Shown here one piece after another: positions 52,809 through 62,267 of a DNA stretch of 64,000 bases. Numbering within the stretch: position 1 is the stretch's first letter; every line of letters starts with the position of its first letter. A model generated the notes under the pieces. That model saw only the letters and a list, made by a program, of their open reading frames with translations, was not told where the DNA came from and searched no databases. The position numbers were made by a program, and so were the translations under genes. The DNA comes from Clostridium homopropionicum DSM 5847 (GTDB lineage Bacteria; Bacillota; Clostridia; Clostridiales; Clostridiaceae): NCBI RefSeq assembly GCF_001263795.1, contig NZ_LHUR01000011.1:62001-126000 (forward strand), in the 5' to 3' direction.

Positions 52809-53918
52809 TCAAGTTGTTTGTCTAGATATATTAAGAAGAACCCCCATAGCCGTTAAGTTTATTACTAAAGATGATCCTCCATAGCTAATAAAGGGTAGTG
52901 GAACCCCAGTTACTGGCATTGAACCAGTTACTACAGCAATATTTATAATACATTGTATAGCAACGACACTAGTTATTCCAATAGCAAATACAGTTCCAAA
53001 GACATCTTTAGCTCTTATAGCATTTTTTATACCTCTCCATATAAATATAGAGAATAAGAGAATAATCATTAAACAACCAATAAGCCCTAATTCTTCTCCA
53101 ATTATTGCAAATATAAAGTCATTATGTGGTTCAGGAATGTAGTAGCACTTTTGTCTTGACTGACCTAATCCCATTCCCATTATCCCTCCAGAGCCTAGAG
53201 CAAGTAAAGACTGTATTAGCTGATATCCTGCTCCTTTAGGATCTTCCCAAGGATTTAGAAAGCTTAATAATCTATTCATTCTATATGGTTCAAGCACAGT
53301 AAATGCTATTCCTGCAGCGCCAACCAGAGACATTAAAATTCCTATATGTTTCTTTTTACAACCTGAAGAAAACAAGACAATAATAGTTACTATCATTATT
53401 ACTGATGCAATACTTAGGTTTTTCTCTAAAAGAATAAGTCCGGCAAAAAAACCTGATACAATTAAATATGGAAGTACACCATATCTAAAGGAATTTATCT
53501 TTTCTCCCTTTTGTTCAATACTTTTAGCTAGGTACAGTACCACTACGTACTTAGCTATTTCCGAGGGCTGAATTGATGTTCCTCCTGGAAGGTAAATCCA
53601 CCTTCTTGCTCCATGATTATCTGGGAAAGCAAATACTACACAAAGAAGTATTACTGTAATAATAATAAATATTCCAGTATATTTTTTATATACATGATAA
53701 TCTATTTTAATAGCAATAATCATAAAGGTTATTCCTATTATTCCCCACAAAACTTGCTTTTTTAGAAAGAACATATCATCATAATTATAACTTTTACTAT
53801 GTAGAGCCGTGTATGAACTTGCGCTGTAAACCATTATTATTCCTATGGCTACTAACAGCATAATAGTTGAAAATAATATAAAATCAACTTGACCCATCTT
53901 TACTTTGGGTTTATTCAT
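52809..53918 (-). CDS. spoVE: SEDS glycosyltransferase SpoVE/FtsW
   Basis: A 369-residue, roughly ten-span SEDS peptidoglycan polymerase. Key stretches are PSEIAKYVVVLYLA, GGGIMGMGLGQSRQKCYYIPEPHNDFIFAIIGEELG and VTGVPLPFISYGGSSL. In spore formers the copy in this cluster is usually named SpoVE, needed for cortex synthesis with SpoVD, but a vegetative FtsW role is possible because no other SEDS gene is in the window. It lies between mraY and divIB. Confidence 0.93.
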   Translation of the reverse strand: MNKPKVKMGQVDFILFSTIMLLVAIGIIMVYSASSYTALHSKSYNYDDMFFLKKQVLWGIIGITFMIIAIKIDYHVYKKYTGIFIIITVILLCVVFAFPDNHGARRWIYLPGGTSIQPSEIAKYVVVLYLAKSIEQKGEKINSFRYGVLPYLIVSGFFAGLILLEKNLSIASVIMIVTIIVLFSSGCKKKHIGILMSLVGAAGIAFTVLEPYRMNRLLSFLNPWEDPKGAGYQLIQSLLALGSGGIMGMGLGQSRQKCYYIPEPHNDFIFAIIGEELGLIGCLMIILLFSIFIWRGIKNAIRAKDVFGTVFAIGITSVVAIQCIINIAVVTGSMPVTGVPLPFISYGGSSLVINLTAMGVLLNISRQTT

Positions 53919-53942
53919 AACTTATCCTCCTATTTAAATTAC

Positions 53943-54920
53943 TTATAAGGACAATCCTCTTACCTGCATTAATGATAAAAATCCTATCAAACATAGTATA
54001 ACAGTAATTATAGAAAAAACTGTAACAATCTTAGTTTCATGCCACCCACTTAATTCAAAATGGTGATGCAGCGGGGCCATTTTAAAAATTCTCTTCTTAT
54101 ACAACTTAAAAGAAGTAACTTGTAATACTACAGAAATTGTCTCTGCAACATAAACTCCACCAACAATAATAAATATTAGTTCTAGTTTAAGTATCATTGC
54201 TACAACTGCTACTGCTCCTCCTAAGGCTAAAGAACCCGTATCGCCCATAAATATTTGTGCTGGATGAGCATTATACCTTAAAAATCCTAGTAAAGCTCCC
54301 GCAACTATTGAAGAGAAGATTGCAAGTGTGTAATGCCCGGTAGAATAACTAATTACTGCTAAAAAAGTCATTACTAATAAAGTTATACTTGTCGCAAGAC
54401 CATCTAATCCATCAGTTAAATTAACTGCATTTGTTGCTGATGCAAAATAAAAAATTACAAATGGAACATAGACAATTCCTAAATCAAAGGTTATGTGTGT
54501 AAATGGAATTATTATGCTGCTTCCAATTTTAGGACTAAAATATGCATAAAAAGCGATTATTGAAGAAACAATAAGCAATAGAAGCATCTTCTGATAAGCT
54601 TTAAGTCCTTCATTCTTTTTATTAATAATTTTTAATAAATCATCCAACAATCCTATTGACCCAAAACTTATAAAAGCAAATAGAGCAAGAATGGTTTCTG
54701 ATCCTGGTTTTTTAAGAATAATAAATACTGTGATGATAGTAGATATTATAAATATAATACCCCCCATAGTAGGAGTCCCTGATTTTTTCTTATGACTTTC
54801 TGGTCCTTCCTCTCTGATGTTCTGACCAAACTTTAATTTATGAAGTAATGGTATTAAAACTGGTCCTTGCAAGATTGAAATAAAAAAAGCAACTAATACC
54901 GAATAAATCATTAAACTCAT
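53943..54920 (-). CDS. mraY: Phospho-N-acetylmuramoyl-pentapeptide-transferase
   Basis: A 325-residue polytopic enzyme making lipid I from UDP-MurNAc-pentapeptide and undecaprenyl phosphate. Diagnostic motifs are [27 protein letters not shown] and [19 protein letters not shown]. About ten membrane segments. It follows murF by 14 bp. murD, usually next, is absent here. Confidence 0.97.
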   Translation of the reverse strand: MSLMIYSVLVAFFISILQGPVLIPLLHKLKFGQNIREEGPESHKKKSGTPTMGGIIFIISTIITVFIILKKPGSETILALFAFISFGSIGLLDDLLKIINKKNEGLKAYQKMLLLLIVSSIIAFYAYFSPKIGSSIIIPFTHITFDLGIVYVPFVIFYFASATNAVNLTDGLDGLATSITLLVMTFLAVISYSTGHYTLAIFSSIVAGALLGFLRYNAHPAQIFMGDTGSLALGGAVAVVAMILKLELIFIIVGGVYVAETISVVLQVTSFKLYKKRIFKMAPLHHHFELSGWHETKIVTVFSIITVILCLIGFLSLMQVRGLSL

Positions 54921-54934
54921 TTTCCCTTACCCCT

Positions 54935-56308
54935 TTAGCAATTTTTAGCTTTTAGCTCTTTAACTATAGTTTCAAACCTCATACTTCTTGAAGCTTTCAC
55001 AAGGACTACATCAGAAACCTTAAGATTATTAAGTAAATATTCTGTTGCTTCCTTTAGATTTTGGAAACTAATAAACTTACTGTCTTCAGCAAATCCTTCT
55101 CTATAAGCACTGGTATATTCTCCAACTGTAATAAGTAAATCTGTATCTTTTTTTCTAGCATAGTTTCCCACTTCTTTATGAAATTTAAAGGATTCATCTC
55201 CTAATTCTCTCATAGTACCAAGTACAGCTATCTTTCTATTACCGCTTATGTTTTTTAATACATCTAAAGCAGCTTTCATAGAATCAGGACTTGCATTATA
55301 TGAATCATCAATAATAGTATATTTTTCTCCTTTTACAATATCAAGTCTCATAGAAGTAAAATTAATTGACTTAATACTTTCCTTCATTAAACTATATTCT
55401 ACGCCTAGCAGCTTTCCTGCGGCAATTGCTAACAAGGAATTTAACACATTATGTTTTCCAGGAATCGGTATACTGAATCTATTATTTAAGCCTTTATCTT
55501 CAATAGAAAATTCTATCATATCTTCTTCAATTACTATATCTTTAGCTTTTAAATCTACATTTGATCCAAATCCTACTCTGAATATTTTATAATCTTTCTC
55601 ATCTAATGTAGAAAGTAAATCATTTTCATTATTTATTATAAGTATATTGTCTTTTGAGAAATACTTAGTGATTTCCATTTTAGCTTTAAGAATGTTCTCT
55701 TTTGTTTTTAAATTTTCAATATGAGAAACTCCAATGTTAGTAATCAATGCTAAATCAGGTCTAGCCACCTTAGCTAGTTTTTCTATTTCACCAAAATTGC
55801 TCATACCCATTTCTAATACTGCCACATCATAAGAATTATCTAATTCAAAAACCATTAGCGGAAGACCTATTTCATTATTTAAGTTTCCTTTTGTTTTGAA
55901 CACCTTAAATTTCCCACTTAATGCGGCAGCAGTTAAATCTTTAGTTGAAGTCTTACCGGTAGATCCAGTAATAGCAACGACCTTTACCTTTAACTTACTT
56001 CTGTAGTATTCTGCTAAATCTAAAAGGGCTTTTTTAGAATCTTTTACTAATATAATCGAAGTATTATTTAATACTTCCGAAGAATCAAAATTAATTTCAT
56101 CAACTATACATAAATTAGCACCTTTACTGCTTGCTTCTACAACATAATTGTTTCCATTAAAGTTTTGCCCTCTTAGAGCTACAAATATACTATCTTTACA
56201 TATTTTCCTAGTATCTGTGCTCAAAATATTATATTTATGACAATTTCCATTTATGATTACTTTTCCTTCTACAGCTTCTACAATTTCACTAAAACTTAGT
56301 GTTTCCAA
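54935..56308 (-). CDS. murF: UDP-MurNAc-tripeptide-D-alanyl-D-alanine ligase
   Basis: A 457-residue Mur ligase adding D-Ala-D-Ala. The ATP loop is AITGSTGKTSTKD. Also present are EMGMSNFGEIEKLAKVARPDLALITNIGVSHIE and the C-terminal DDSYNASPDSMKAALDVL. It starts at TTG 56306-56308, immediately after the murE stop, with GGAG 9 bases upstream. Confidence 0.97.
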   Translation of the reverse strand: METLSFSEIVEAVEGKVIINGNCHKYNILSTDTRKICKDSIFVALRGQNFNGNNYVVEASSKGANLCIVDEINFDSSEVLNNTSIILVKDSKKALLDLAEYYRSKLKVKVVAITGSTGKTSTKDLTAAALSGKFKVFKTKGNLNNEIGLPLMVFELDNSYDVAVLEMGMSNFGEIEKLAKVARPDLALITNIGVSHIENLKTKENILKAKMEITKYFSKDNILIINNENDLLSTLDEKDYKIFRVGFGSNVDLKAKDIVIEEDMIEFSIEDKGLNNRFSIPIPGKHNVLNSLLAIAAGKLLGVEYSLMKESIKSINFTSMRLDIVKGEKYTIIDDSYNASPDSMKAALDVLKNISGNRKIAVLGTMRELGDESFKFHKEVGNYARKKDTDLLITVGEYTSAYREGFAEDSKFISFQNLKEATEYLLNNLKVSDVVLVKASRSMRFETIVKELKAKNC

Positions 56309-57757
56309 TTAAAACAACTCCTTCATAATTTCAGCTACAACTTCTCTTTCATCAAAGTGAATTACTTCATTCTTTAATATTTGATAATCCTCATGCCCTT
56401 TACCTGCAATTACAATCACATCTCCTGGTTTTGCAATTTTTATTGCTTCTTTAATAGCATCTTTTCTATTTTCAATTACTGAATAATTGCTATTATGAAT
56501 TCCAGCTAAAATATCATCAATTATCTTCAAAGGTTCCTCTGTTCTTGGATTATCAGAGGTTACTATTGAAAAATCACTAAGCCTTGAAGCAATTTCCCCC
56601 ATTAAAGGTCTCTTAGTTTTATCTCTATCACCACCACATCCAAAGACACATATTAATTTCTTTCGTGTGAATTCTCTAGCAGTATTTAATATGTTTTCAA
56701 GTCCATCTGGTGTGTGGGCATAATCAATTATTATATCAAAATCAACATCATATGCTCTAGAAACAATTTCACATCTTCCTGGTACTACTACATTTTCAAG
56801 TCCTTCTTTTATTTTATCTAGTGAAATGCCTTCATTTATGCAAACGCCAGCACTGCCTAATGCATTATATACATTGTATTTGCCAGGTATGCTTAGCTTT
56901 ATATGAACGCTTTCTCCCTTATAAAATAAATCAAATTCAGCTCCTCTTGAATGATTTATTATATTTTTAGCCATCAAATCTCCTGAAGCTTCTGTTGAAT
57001 AAGATAATATATTCTTATTATTAAGCTCATTTGTTATTCTTTGTCCATAAATGTCATCTATATTAATTATAGAGTTTTTAGAATTTTTAAAAAGAATTAA
57101 TTTTGCCTGAAAATAATTTTCAAAGGTTTTATGAAAATCCAAATGATCTTGAGTTAAATTTGTAAAAATACTTTCAGAAAACTCTATACCATATACTCTA
57201 TTTAAACTTAATGAATGTGAAGACACTTCCATTATTGCATAATTCACATTTTGTTTTACCATTTGGCTAAATAATTCATGCAATTCTAAAGATTCAGGCG
57301 TAGTTCTCTCAGCTTTCAATTTTTCATTTCCAATATAATTTGCAATGGTCCCAATTAATCCTGTTTTATAACCGACACTTTCTAGAATAGACCTAATCAT
57401 ATAGCTAGAAGTAGTTTTCCCATTAGTACCTGTGATACCTATTAACTTTAAAGTATCGGCGGGATTTCCATAAAATTCTGATGCTATTGATGCTAAAGCT
57501 TTTCTAGAATCATCTACTTTTATAATTGTTGCCATTAAGCTTTTATCTAATTCTTTAGTACAAATTACTACTTTTGCTCCATTTTCTACTGCTTTATATG
57601 CATATTTATGTCCATCAGAATTAAATCCTTCAATACATACAAAAAGGTCTCCTTCTCTAACCTTTCTTGAATCATACTGAATAGAATTAACTTCTAATTC
57701 TAAATCACCTTTAATTAATTGATAATTTATTTTCTTTAATAATACTGATAATCTCAT
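56309..57757 (-). CDS. murE: UDP-MurNAc-L-alanyl-D-glutamate:meso-DAP ligase
   Basis: A 482-residue Mur ligase adding the third residue of the stem peptide. The ATP loop [10 protein letters not shown] is at residues 107-116. The motif DNPR ([11 protein letters not shown]) marks meso-diaminopimelate specificity, in accord with dapF in this window. Carries the HTPDGLE and [15 protein letters not shown] blocks. It lies downstream of spoVD past a short hairpin. Confidence 0.97.
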   Translation of the reverse strand: MRLSVLLKKINYQLIKGDLELEVNSIQYDSRKVREGDLFVCIEGFNSDGHKYAYKAVENGAKVVICTKELDKSLMATIIKVDDSRKALASIASEFYGNPADTLKLIGITGTNGKTTSSYMIRSILESVGYKTGLIGTIANYIGNEKLKAERTTPESLELHELFSQMVKQNVNYAIMEVSSHSLSLNRVYGIEFSESIFTNLTQDHLDFHKTFENYFQAKLILFKNSKNSIINIDDIYGQRITNELNNKNILSYSTEASGDLMAKNIINHSRGAEFDLFYKGESVHIKLSIPGKYNVYNALGSAGVCINEGISLDKIKEGLENVVVPGRCEIVSRAYDVDFDIIIDYAHTPDGLENILNTAREFTRKKLICVFGCGGDRDKTKRPLMGEIASRLSDFSIVTSDNPRTEEPLKIIDDILAGIHNSNYSVIENRKDAIKEAIKIAKPGDVIVIAGKGHEDYQILKNEVIHFDEREVVAEIMKELF

Positions 57758-57782
57758 AAAGACACCTCTTTTAATAAAGTAA

Positions 57783-57807
57783 TGTGATTAGCAGAAAGCT
57801 AATCACA
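57783..57807 (-). terminator. Hairpin between spoVD and murE, possible attenuator
   Basis: A perfect 10-bp stem, TGTGATTAGC (57783-57792) with GCTAATCACA (57798-57807), has a 5-base loop in the 63-bp gap after the spoVD stop. There is no strong U tract, so it may reduce rather than stop transcription. Confidence 0.5.
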
Positions 57808-57820
57808 TATTATTAAGAAA

Positions 57821-60010
57821 CTAATCTCCTACCTCTTTTAATGTTAAAGTAATAACTGCCGAATCTCTATTTACCTTTTGACCAGAACTTATGCTCTGTT
57901 CTGAAACTATTCCTTCACCTATTACTTTAGCTTGAATACCTAAACTACTGAGCAATTGAATTGCCTTATCTTTATCATATCCTTTTAGGTTAGGAACTAC
58001 CACTTCCTTATTATAATTTTGAGAATCTCCAGTGTAAAGAAGTATTTTACCTCCTTCATTTACTGAATATCCTGGTTTTGGAGTCATATCTACTATATAC
58101 TCCCCATCTTTATCTATTTCATAATTTAATTTATTCTCTTTTAATATTTTAACAGCTTCATCTTTTTTCAAACCTCTAACTTCAGGAATTACTATGTTTT
58201 TCAATAACATTTTATCCGTCTCGTTACTACTGTAAGCTAAATAGTTAAATATATCAGTAAATACTTGTTTAGCAACTGGCGCAGCAATTTGTCCAGCATA
58301 ATACTTTGAAGGATCTGGTTCATCTATTGATATAAACACAGTAACCTTAGGATTGTCAGCAGGAGCCATTCCTCCAAAGGAAGCAATATACTTTCCTTCA
58401 GCATATCTTCCATCAACAACCTTCTGAGCTGTACCAGTTTTTCCAGCTATTTTATATCCTTCTACAAAAGCGTTTTGTCCACCGCCCTCTGAAACGACCT
58501 TTTCAAGATATCCCCTTAATCTAGCCATTACATCTTTATCCAAAATTTGTTTTTTCTCTAAATTTTCATTACTTAAGTCTATAATTTTTTCATTATTTTC
58601 ATCATAATGCTGTACTTGGCGTACAACATGAGGTTTAATTAAATATCCACCATTTGCTACTGCGTTTAGTGCTGTAATGTATTGTATCCCTGTTAAAGTA
58701 TTAGTTTGACCAAAAGAAATAGTAGCTAGGTCAGTTTCACTTATATCTTGTGTTTTTTTAATTATACCACTTGCTTCCCCAGGTAAATCGATTCCTGTTT
58801 TTTTACCTAATCCAAACTTATCTATATATTTATTTAATTTTTCTGCACCGAGCTTTTTACCTAAATCCATGAATCCAACGTTACATGAATTTTTAAGAAT
58901 ATCTAAAAAAGTTTCTGTTCCATGTCCAGTTCTTTTCCAGCATCTAATTGTCCTATTACCTATTGTAACACTACCATTACAAGTAATTTTATAGGTATCC
59001 TCATCAACTACTTTTTCTTCCATAGCTGCAACTGCAGTTACTACTTTAAATATTGATCCTGGCTCAAAAGTATCACTTACTGCTCTATTTCTCCAATTTT
59101 TTTGCAGTTCCTCAAAACTTTTTCCTTCTTCCCAAGGATCATTTGGATTGTAATCAGGCTTATTTGCCATTGCTAAAATCTCTCCATTTTGCGGGTTCAT
59201 TACAATAATACTGACAGCTTTAGCCTTATTATCATTTAATGCTTGTTGTGCTGCTTTTTCAGCAAAATGCTGTATCATTTGATCCACACTAAGAACAACA
59301 TCTTTTCCTGGAACAGGTTTTGTATATTCAGAAATTGTATATGGCAGCTCTTGGCTTTTATTATCTGTTTCAGCAATTTTCACCCCTGGCACCCCAGCTA
59401 AATATTTGTTATAACTAAGTTCTACCCCGGTAAGACCTTCTCCATCTGCTCTAGTATGTCCTAAAACATGAGCTAGAAAATTGTTATTTGGATAATATCT
59501 CTTTGTATCTGGTGATACAATAACTCCTCTAAGTTTTTTACCGTTTATTTGTAAATTAATAACTTTGTCAGCTTGTTCTTTTTCTATTCTTCTAGCTAGG
59601 GTAGCAGAGCCCATTGGAAGTCCACCAGGCAAGGTCTTAGATAGTATCTTTAATACTTCTTCTTTTTCGATTCCAACAGCCTCTGAAAGCTTTGAAGCCA
59701 GTTCATCATCAGTAATTTTAAGGTCGTCTTTAGTTTTTCTTAGAGTATTCATATCTAAATCTACCCTATAAACATTAGCACTTACAGCAAGCTCATTTCC
59801 ATTTCTATCTAATATTTTCCCTCTTCTAGCTTCAATTTTTACATCACTTGTCCATTGATCCGTTGCAATACTCTTATATTTTTGTGAAGTTACTATCATT
59901 AGGTATGATAATCTACCAATTAGACCAAAAAACAAAAGCAAAAGCATGCAGAAAACTACCAGCATCCTTCGCTTTATTATAACCTTGTCTCTATATTCCC
60001 TTTTAGCCAC
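57821..60010 (-). CDS. spoVD: Class B penicillin-binding protein SpoVD with two PASTA domains
   Basis: A 729-residue transpeptidase. A short cytoplasmic tail and one membrane segment (about residues 15-34) are followed by the dimerisation domain and the transpeptidase domain, with SxxK at S319-K322 (GSIFK), SxN at S375-N377 and KTG at K524-G526. Two PASTA domains (about residues 605-729) end the protein. This is SpoVD as in clostridia, where it partners SpoVE for septal or cortex synthesis. It is downstream of ftsL by 15 bp. Confidence 0.95.
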   Translation of the reverse strand: MAKREYRDKVIIKRRMLVVFCMLLLLFFGLIGRLSYLMIVTSQKYKSIATDQWTSDVKIEARRGKILDRNGNELAVSANVYRVDLDMNTLRKTKDDLKITDDELASKLSEAVGIEKEEVLKILSKTLPGGLPMGSATLARRIEKEQADKVINLQINGKKLRGVIVSPDTKRYYPNNNFLAHVLGHTRADGEGLTGVELSYNKYLAGVPGVKIAETDNKSQELPYTISEYTKPVPGKDVVLSVDQMIQHFAEKAAQQALNDNKAKAVSIIVMNPQNGEILAMANKPDYNPNDPWEEGKSFEELQKNWRNRAVSDTFEPGSIFKVVTAVAAMEEKVVDEDTYKITCNGSVTIGNRTIRCWKRTGHGTETFLDILKNSCNVGFMDLGKKLGAEKLNKYIDKFGLGKKTGIDLPGEASGIIKKTQDISETDLATISFGQTNTLTGIQYITALNAVANGGYLIKPHVVRQVQHYDENNEKIIDLSNENLEKKQILDKDVMARLRGYLEKVVSEGGGQNAFVEGYKIAGKTGTAQKVVDGRYAEGKYIASFGGMAPADNPKVTVFISIDEPDPSKYYAGQIAAPVAKQVFTDIFNYLAYSSNETDKMLLKNIVIPEVRGLKKDEAVKILKENKLNYEIDKDGEYIVDMTPKPGYSVNEGGKILLYTGDSQNYNKEVVVPNLKGYDKDKAIQLLSSLGIQAKVIGEGIVSEQSISSGQKVNRDSAVITLTLKEVGD

Positions 60011-60025
60011 ACTATTTTACCTCCG

Positions 60026-60520
60026 CTAATACAGAATCTTCTTTAACTTATCTATGAATCCACTATTCTTATTTTCTTCTCCACTTGTCTCTTTAAAATT
60101 ATTTTTATCCAAGTCTATGTATATGGCACTGGTTGTGCTTTTAGGAATCATATTTAACTTACTTACTGCAGCTTCTTCAAGGGAACCTATGTTATTATAT
60201 TTTAATAAACTTATTTTTAAACTTTCATTTTCTGCATTAATTGATGAAATACTTTTTTTAACATCAATTATTTCTTTTTCTGTATTATATATTAGACAAT
60301 ATCTATAAATTAGAATGATTCCTAAAGCAAATAGAATTACAATATTTCTTAGAGTTTTTACTTTTTTAATTATTGCTTTTTCTTTGTTATGTTTTAAATG
60401 TTCTTTTCTTAATTTTTCTAAATCTCTATGCCTTTGTTTTTCTATTTGAGGATTAGGTGAATATTCTGGTATTAATGCATTATTTCCATTAACTATATTA
60501 TTTTTATTTGATACTATCAC
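60026..60520 (-). CDS. ftsL: Cell division protein FtsL
   Basis: A 164-residue bitopic protein: a long basic cytoplasmic part (KQRHRDLEKLRKEHLKHNKEKAIIKK), a membrane segment (about residues 57-75) and a short coiled coil outside (ISSINAENESLKISLLK). Sequence is poorly conserved in the family, so the call rests on topology and position between rsmH and spoVD. Expected to act with DivIB and DivIC. Confidence 0.85.
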   Translation of the reverse strand: MIVSNKNNIVNGNNALIPEYSPNPQIEKQRHRDLEKLRKEHLKHNKEKAIIKKVKTLRNIVILFALGIILIYRYCLIYNTEKEIIDVKKSISSINAENESLKISLLKYNNIGSLEEAAVSKLNMIPKSTTSAIYIDLDKNNFKETSGEENKNSGFIDKLKKILY

Positions 60521-60547
60521 TTTATTCCCTCCATTCTAATTTTAGAA

Positions 60548-61477
60548 CTATAACTTTTCTACGATTCTTAGTTTAGCACTTTTACTTCTAGAATTTAATT
60601 TTAATTCTTCTTCACTTGCTTCAATTGGTTTTTTATTTACGATATTTATAATAGGTTTTTTATTGCAGATGCAAACAGGGAATTCACTAGGACAGGTGCA
60701 CGGGTTTTCTAAGCTCTTAAACTTTACTTTAACTATCCTATCTTCTAAGGAATGAAAAGTTATTACTGAAAGCCTTCCCCCTATTTTTAATCGGTTTATA
60801 CTATCTTCTAAGGCTTTATTCAAAATAAAAAGCTCTCTATTTACTTCTATTCTAATTGCTTGAAAGGTTTTTTTTGCTGGATGTCCATTTTGCTGAAATT
60901 TAATAGGTATTGCTTTTCGTATAATTTCTACTAATTCAAAGGTTGAATTAATAGGTTTTACACTTCTTTCTTTCACTATTAAACTTGTAATTTTTTTTGC
61001 AAATTTTTCTTCACCATATTCTTTTATTATTTTATATAGTTCCTCTTCACTATAATCGTTAACAACGTTATATGCAGAAAAGCTTTCTTCCCTGTTCATT
61101 CTCATATCTAAAGGTGCATCCTTCATATAACTAAAGCCTCTTTCAGCAGTGTCTAACTGGTGAGAGGATACTCCCAAATCCATAAGAATTCCGTCCACTT
61201 TATCTATGCCTTTTTCTTCTAAAATGCTGTCAATATTATAAAAATTATTATGTACAAACATTACATTTTCGTATTTTTTTAATCTTTCATTAGCTGCATT
61301 TATTGCATTCATGTCTTGATCAATACCTACCAGTAGTCCTTTAGGAGACAATTTTTTTATTATTTCACTAGAATGTCCTGCTCCTCCTAAGGTACAATCT
61401 ACATAAATACCATCACTTTTTATATTTAATGAATCTATTACTTCTTCTAACAATACGGGTATATGCTTAAAATCCAT
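60548..61477 (-). CDS. rsmH: 16S rRNA (cytosine1402-N4)-methyltransferase
   Basis: A 309-residue RsmH (MraW). The N-terminal [16 protein letters not shown] motif [35 protein letters not shown] and the C-terminal [13 protein letters not shown] are all present. A Cys-rich stretch ([16 protein letters not shown]) is typical of the Firmicutes form. It follows mraZ by 12 bp. Confidence 0.97.
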   Translation of the reverse strand: MDFKHIPVLLEEVIDSLNIKSDGIYVDCTLGGAGHSSEIIKKLSPKGLLVGIDQDMNAINAANERLKKYENVMFVHNNFYNIDSILEEKGIDKVDGILMDLGVSSHQLDTAERGFSYMKDAPLDMRMNREESFSAYNVVNDYSEEELYKIIKEYGEEKFAKKITSLIVKERSVKPINSTFELVEIIRKAIPIKFQQNGHPAKKTFQAIRIEVNRELFILNKALEDSINRLKIGGRLSVITFHSLEDRIVKVKFKSLENPCTCPSEFPVCICNKKPIINIVNKKPIEASEEELKLNSRSKSAKLRIVEKL

Positions 61478-61489
61478 TTTATTCTCCTT

Positions 61490-61918
61490 TTATATACCTA
61501 ATTCAGTCATTTTTTCGGCTATTTCATTTAAATCAATATCAGATGAATTATATTCATCCCATCTTTCTTTGCTCCATATTTCTATTCTAGTCATTACTCC
61601 AATACTTACTATATCCTTAAAAATTTGTCCATATTCTAATAAATTTTGTGGAATAAGCGCTCTTCCTTGCTTATCGATAGTAATTTCGTTTGCTCCTGAA
61701 AAGAAAAATCTAACAAATGCTCTTGCATCCTTACTGGTAAGTGGCAGTGTTTTCAATTTTTCCTCCAATATCTTCCATTCATTCATAGGGTAAACATACA
61801 GACATCCATCTAAACCTTTAGTCAATACAAACTTTTCTCCAAGTTCTTCTCTAAATTTAGAGGGTAATATCATTCTGTTTTTTGTATCTAATGAATGTTT
61901 ATATTCTCCAATAAACAC
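61490..61918 (-). CDS. mraZ: Transcriptional regulator MraZ
   Basis: A 142-residue protein with two SpoVT/AbrB-like repeats ([25 protein letters not shown], then [24 protein letters not shown]). It forms oligomeric rings that bind short direct repeats before its own gene and regulate the division cluster. Starts at GTG 61916-61918, with GGGGTG 6 bases upstream. Four GTG-type repeats with a 10-bp period lie right before it. First gene of the cluster. Confidence 0.96.
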   Translation of the reverse strand: MFIGEYKHSLDTKNRMILPSKFREELGEKFVLTKGLDGCLYVYPMNEWKILEEKLKTLPLTSKDARAFVRFFFSGANEITIDKQGRALIPQNLLEYGQIFKDIVSIGVMTRIEIWSKERWDEYNSSDIDLNEIAEKMTELGI

Positions 61919-61923
61919 TTCTT

Positions 61924-61968
61924 ACACCCCTATCACTTTGCTCCACTTCACTCCACATTTAACCACTT
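61924..61968 (-). promoter_or_regulatory. MraZ operator: direct repeats with 10-bp period
   Basis: On the minus strand AAGTGGTT, ATGTGGAG, AAGTGGAG and AAGTGATA recur exactly every 10 bases (core GTGG/GTGA at 61963-61966, 61953-61956, 61943-61946 and 61933-61936). They end at the mraZ ribosome binding site. This matches the known MraZ binding mode of short repeats one helical turn apart. Binding would block the site just downstream of the promoter. Confidence 0.8.
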
Positions 61969-61977
61969 ACTTTATTT

Positions 61978-62004
61978 ATTCTATGTATATTTTAAAAATC
62001 CTTC
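61978..62004 (-). promoter_or_regulatory. Sigma-H-like promoter upstream of mraZ
   Basis: On the minus strand GAAGGATTT (61996-62004) and ATAGAAT (61978-61984) match RNAGGAWWW and RNNGAAT with an 11-base spacer. This is the same arrangement and nearly the same -35 as the spo0A promoter. It lies directly upstream of the MraZ repeats, as expected of the operon promoter. A sigma-A element is not obvious here. Confidence 0.6.
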
Positions 62005-62068
62005 TTATTTTTTATGTTTTTTAATATATTTTTTAATACTTATTAAAGTTGTGATTTAAAAAATTCTT

Positions 62069-62135
62069 AGTAACCAGTAGCCAATTCCCAGTAACCAGTT
62101 TTATTATCTCTACTATCAACTGGTTACTGGTTACT
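62069..62135. repeat. Repeat element built from AGTAACCAGT units in inverted array
   Basis: AGTAACCAGT occurs at 62069-62078 and again at 62090-62099 (extended to AGTAACCAGTT). The reverse complement AACTGGTTACTGGTTACT is at 62118-62135. The 11-bp arms 62090-62100 and 62118-62128 pair perfectly. The outer copy can pair with the second right-hand unit. Not coding, and more G+C-rich than its flanks. Confidence 0.75.
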
Positions 62136-62137
62136 AT

Positions 62138-62160
62138 AGAAAAATGCGTGGCGTTTTTCT
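62138..62160. repeat. Short hairpin next to the repeat element
   Basis: AGAAAAATGC (62138-62147) and GCGTTTTTCT (62151-62160) form a 10-bp stem with one G-U pair and a 3-base loop. It follows the repeat element by 2 bases and precedes the ychF promoter. It has U residues at the end of the right arm, so it might also act as a weak terminator. No gene ends just upstream on the plus strand. Confidence 0.5.
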
Positions 62161-62194
62161 TATATTACTATTTAATCCAAAATCCCCATCTTTG

Positions 62195-62223
62195 TTGAAA
62201 TCAAATATAAACTAAGGTATAAT
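62195..62223 (+). promoter_or_regulatory. Sigma-A promoter of ychF
   Basis: TTGAAA (62195-62200) and a perfect TATAAT (62218-62223) are 17 bases apart, 44 bases before the ychF ATG. This is the best consensus promoter in the window. Confidence 0.85.
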
Positions 62224-62267
62224 CAATTAGTATATTAAACAAAACAGAAAGAAAGGAATGTACATAG

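Larger units (their letters stand above)
61919..62267. other. Divergent mraZ-ychF intergenic region (349 bp)
   Basis: This is the only gap over 300 bases. It contains, in order, the MraZ repeats, the sigma-H-like promoter, an AT-rich stretch, a short repeat element (62069-62160) and the ychF promoter. No credible coding region or structured RNA was seen in it. Confidence 0.8.

Noticed and set aside
62069-62135. A small CRISPR-like array
   Set aside because: Units are only 10 bases, partly inverted and with no regular spacers; no cas genes are near.
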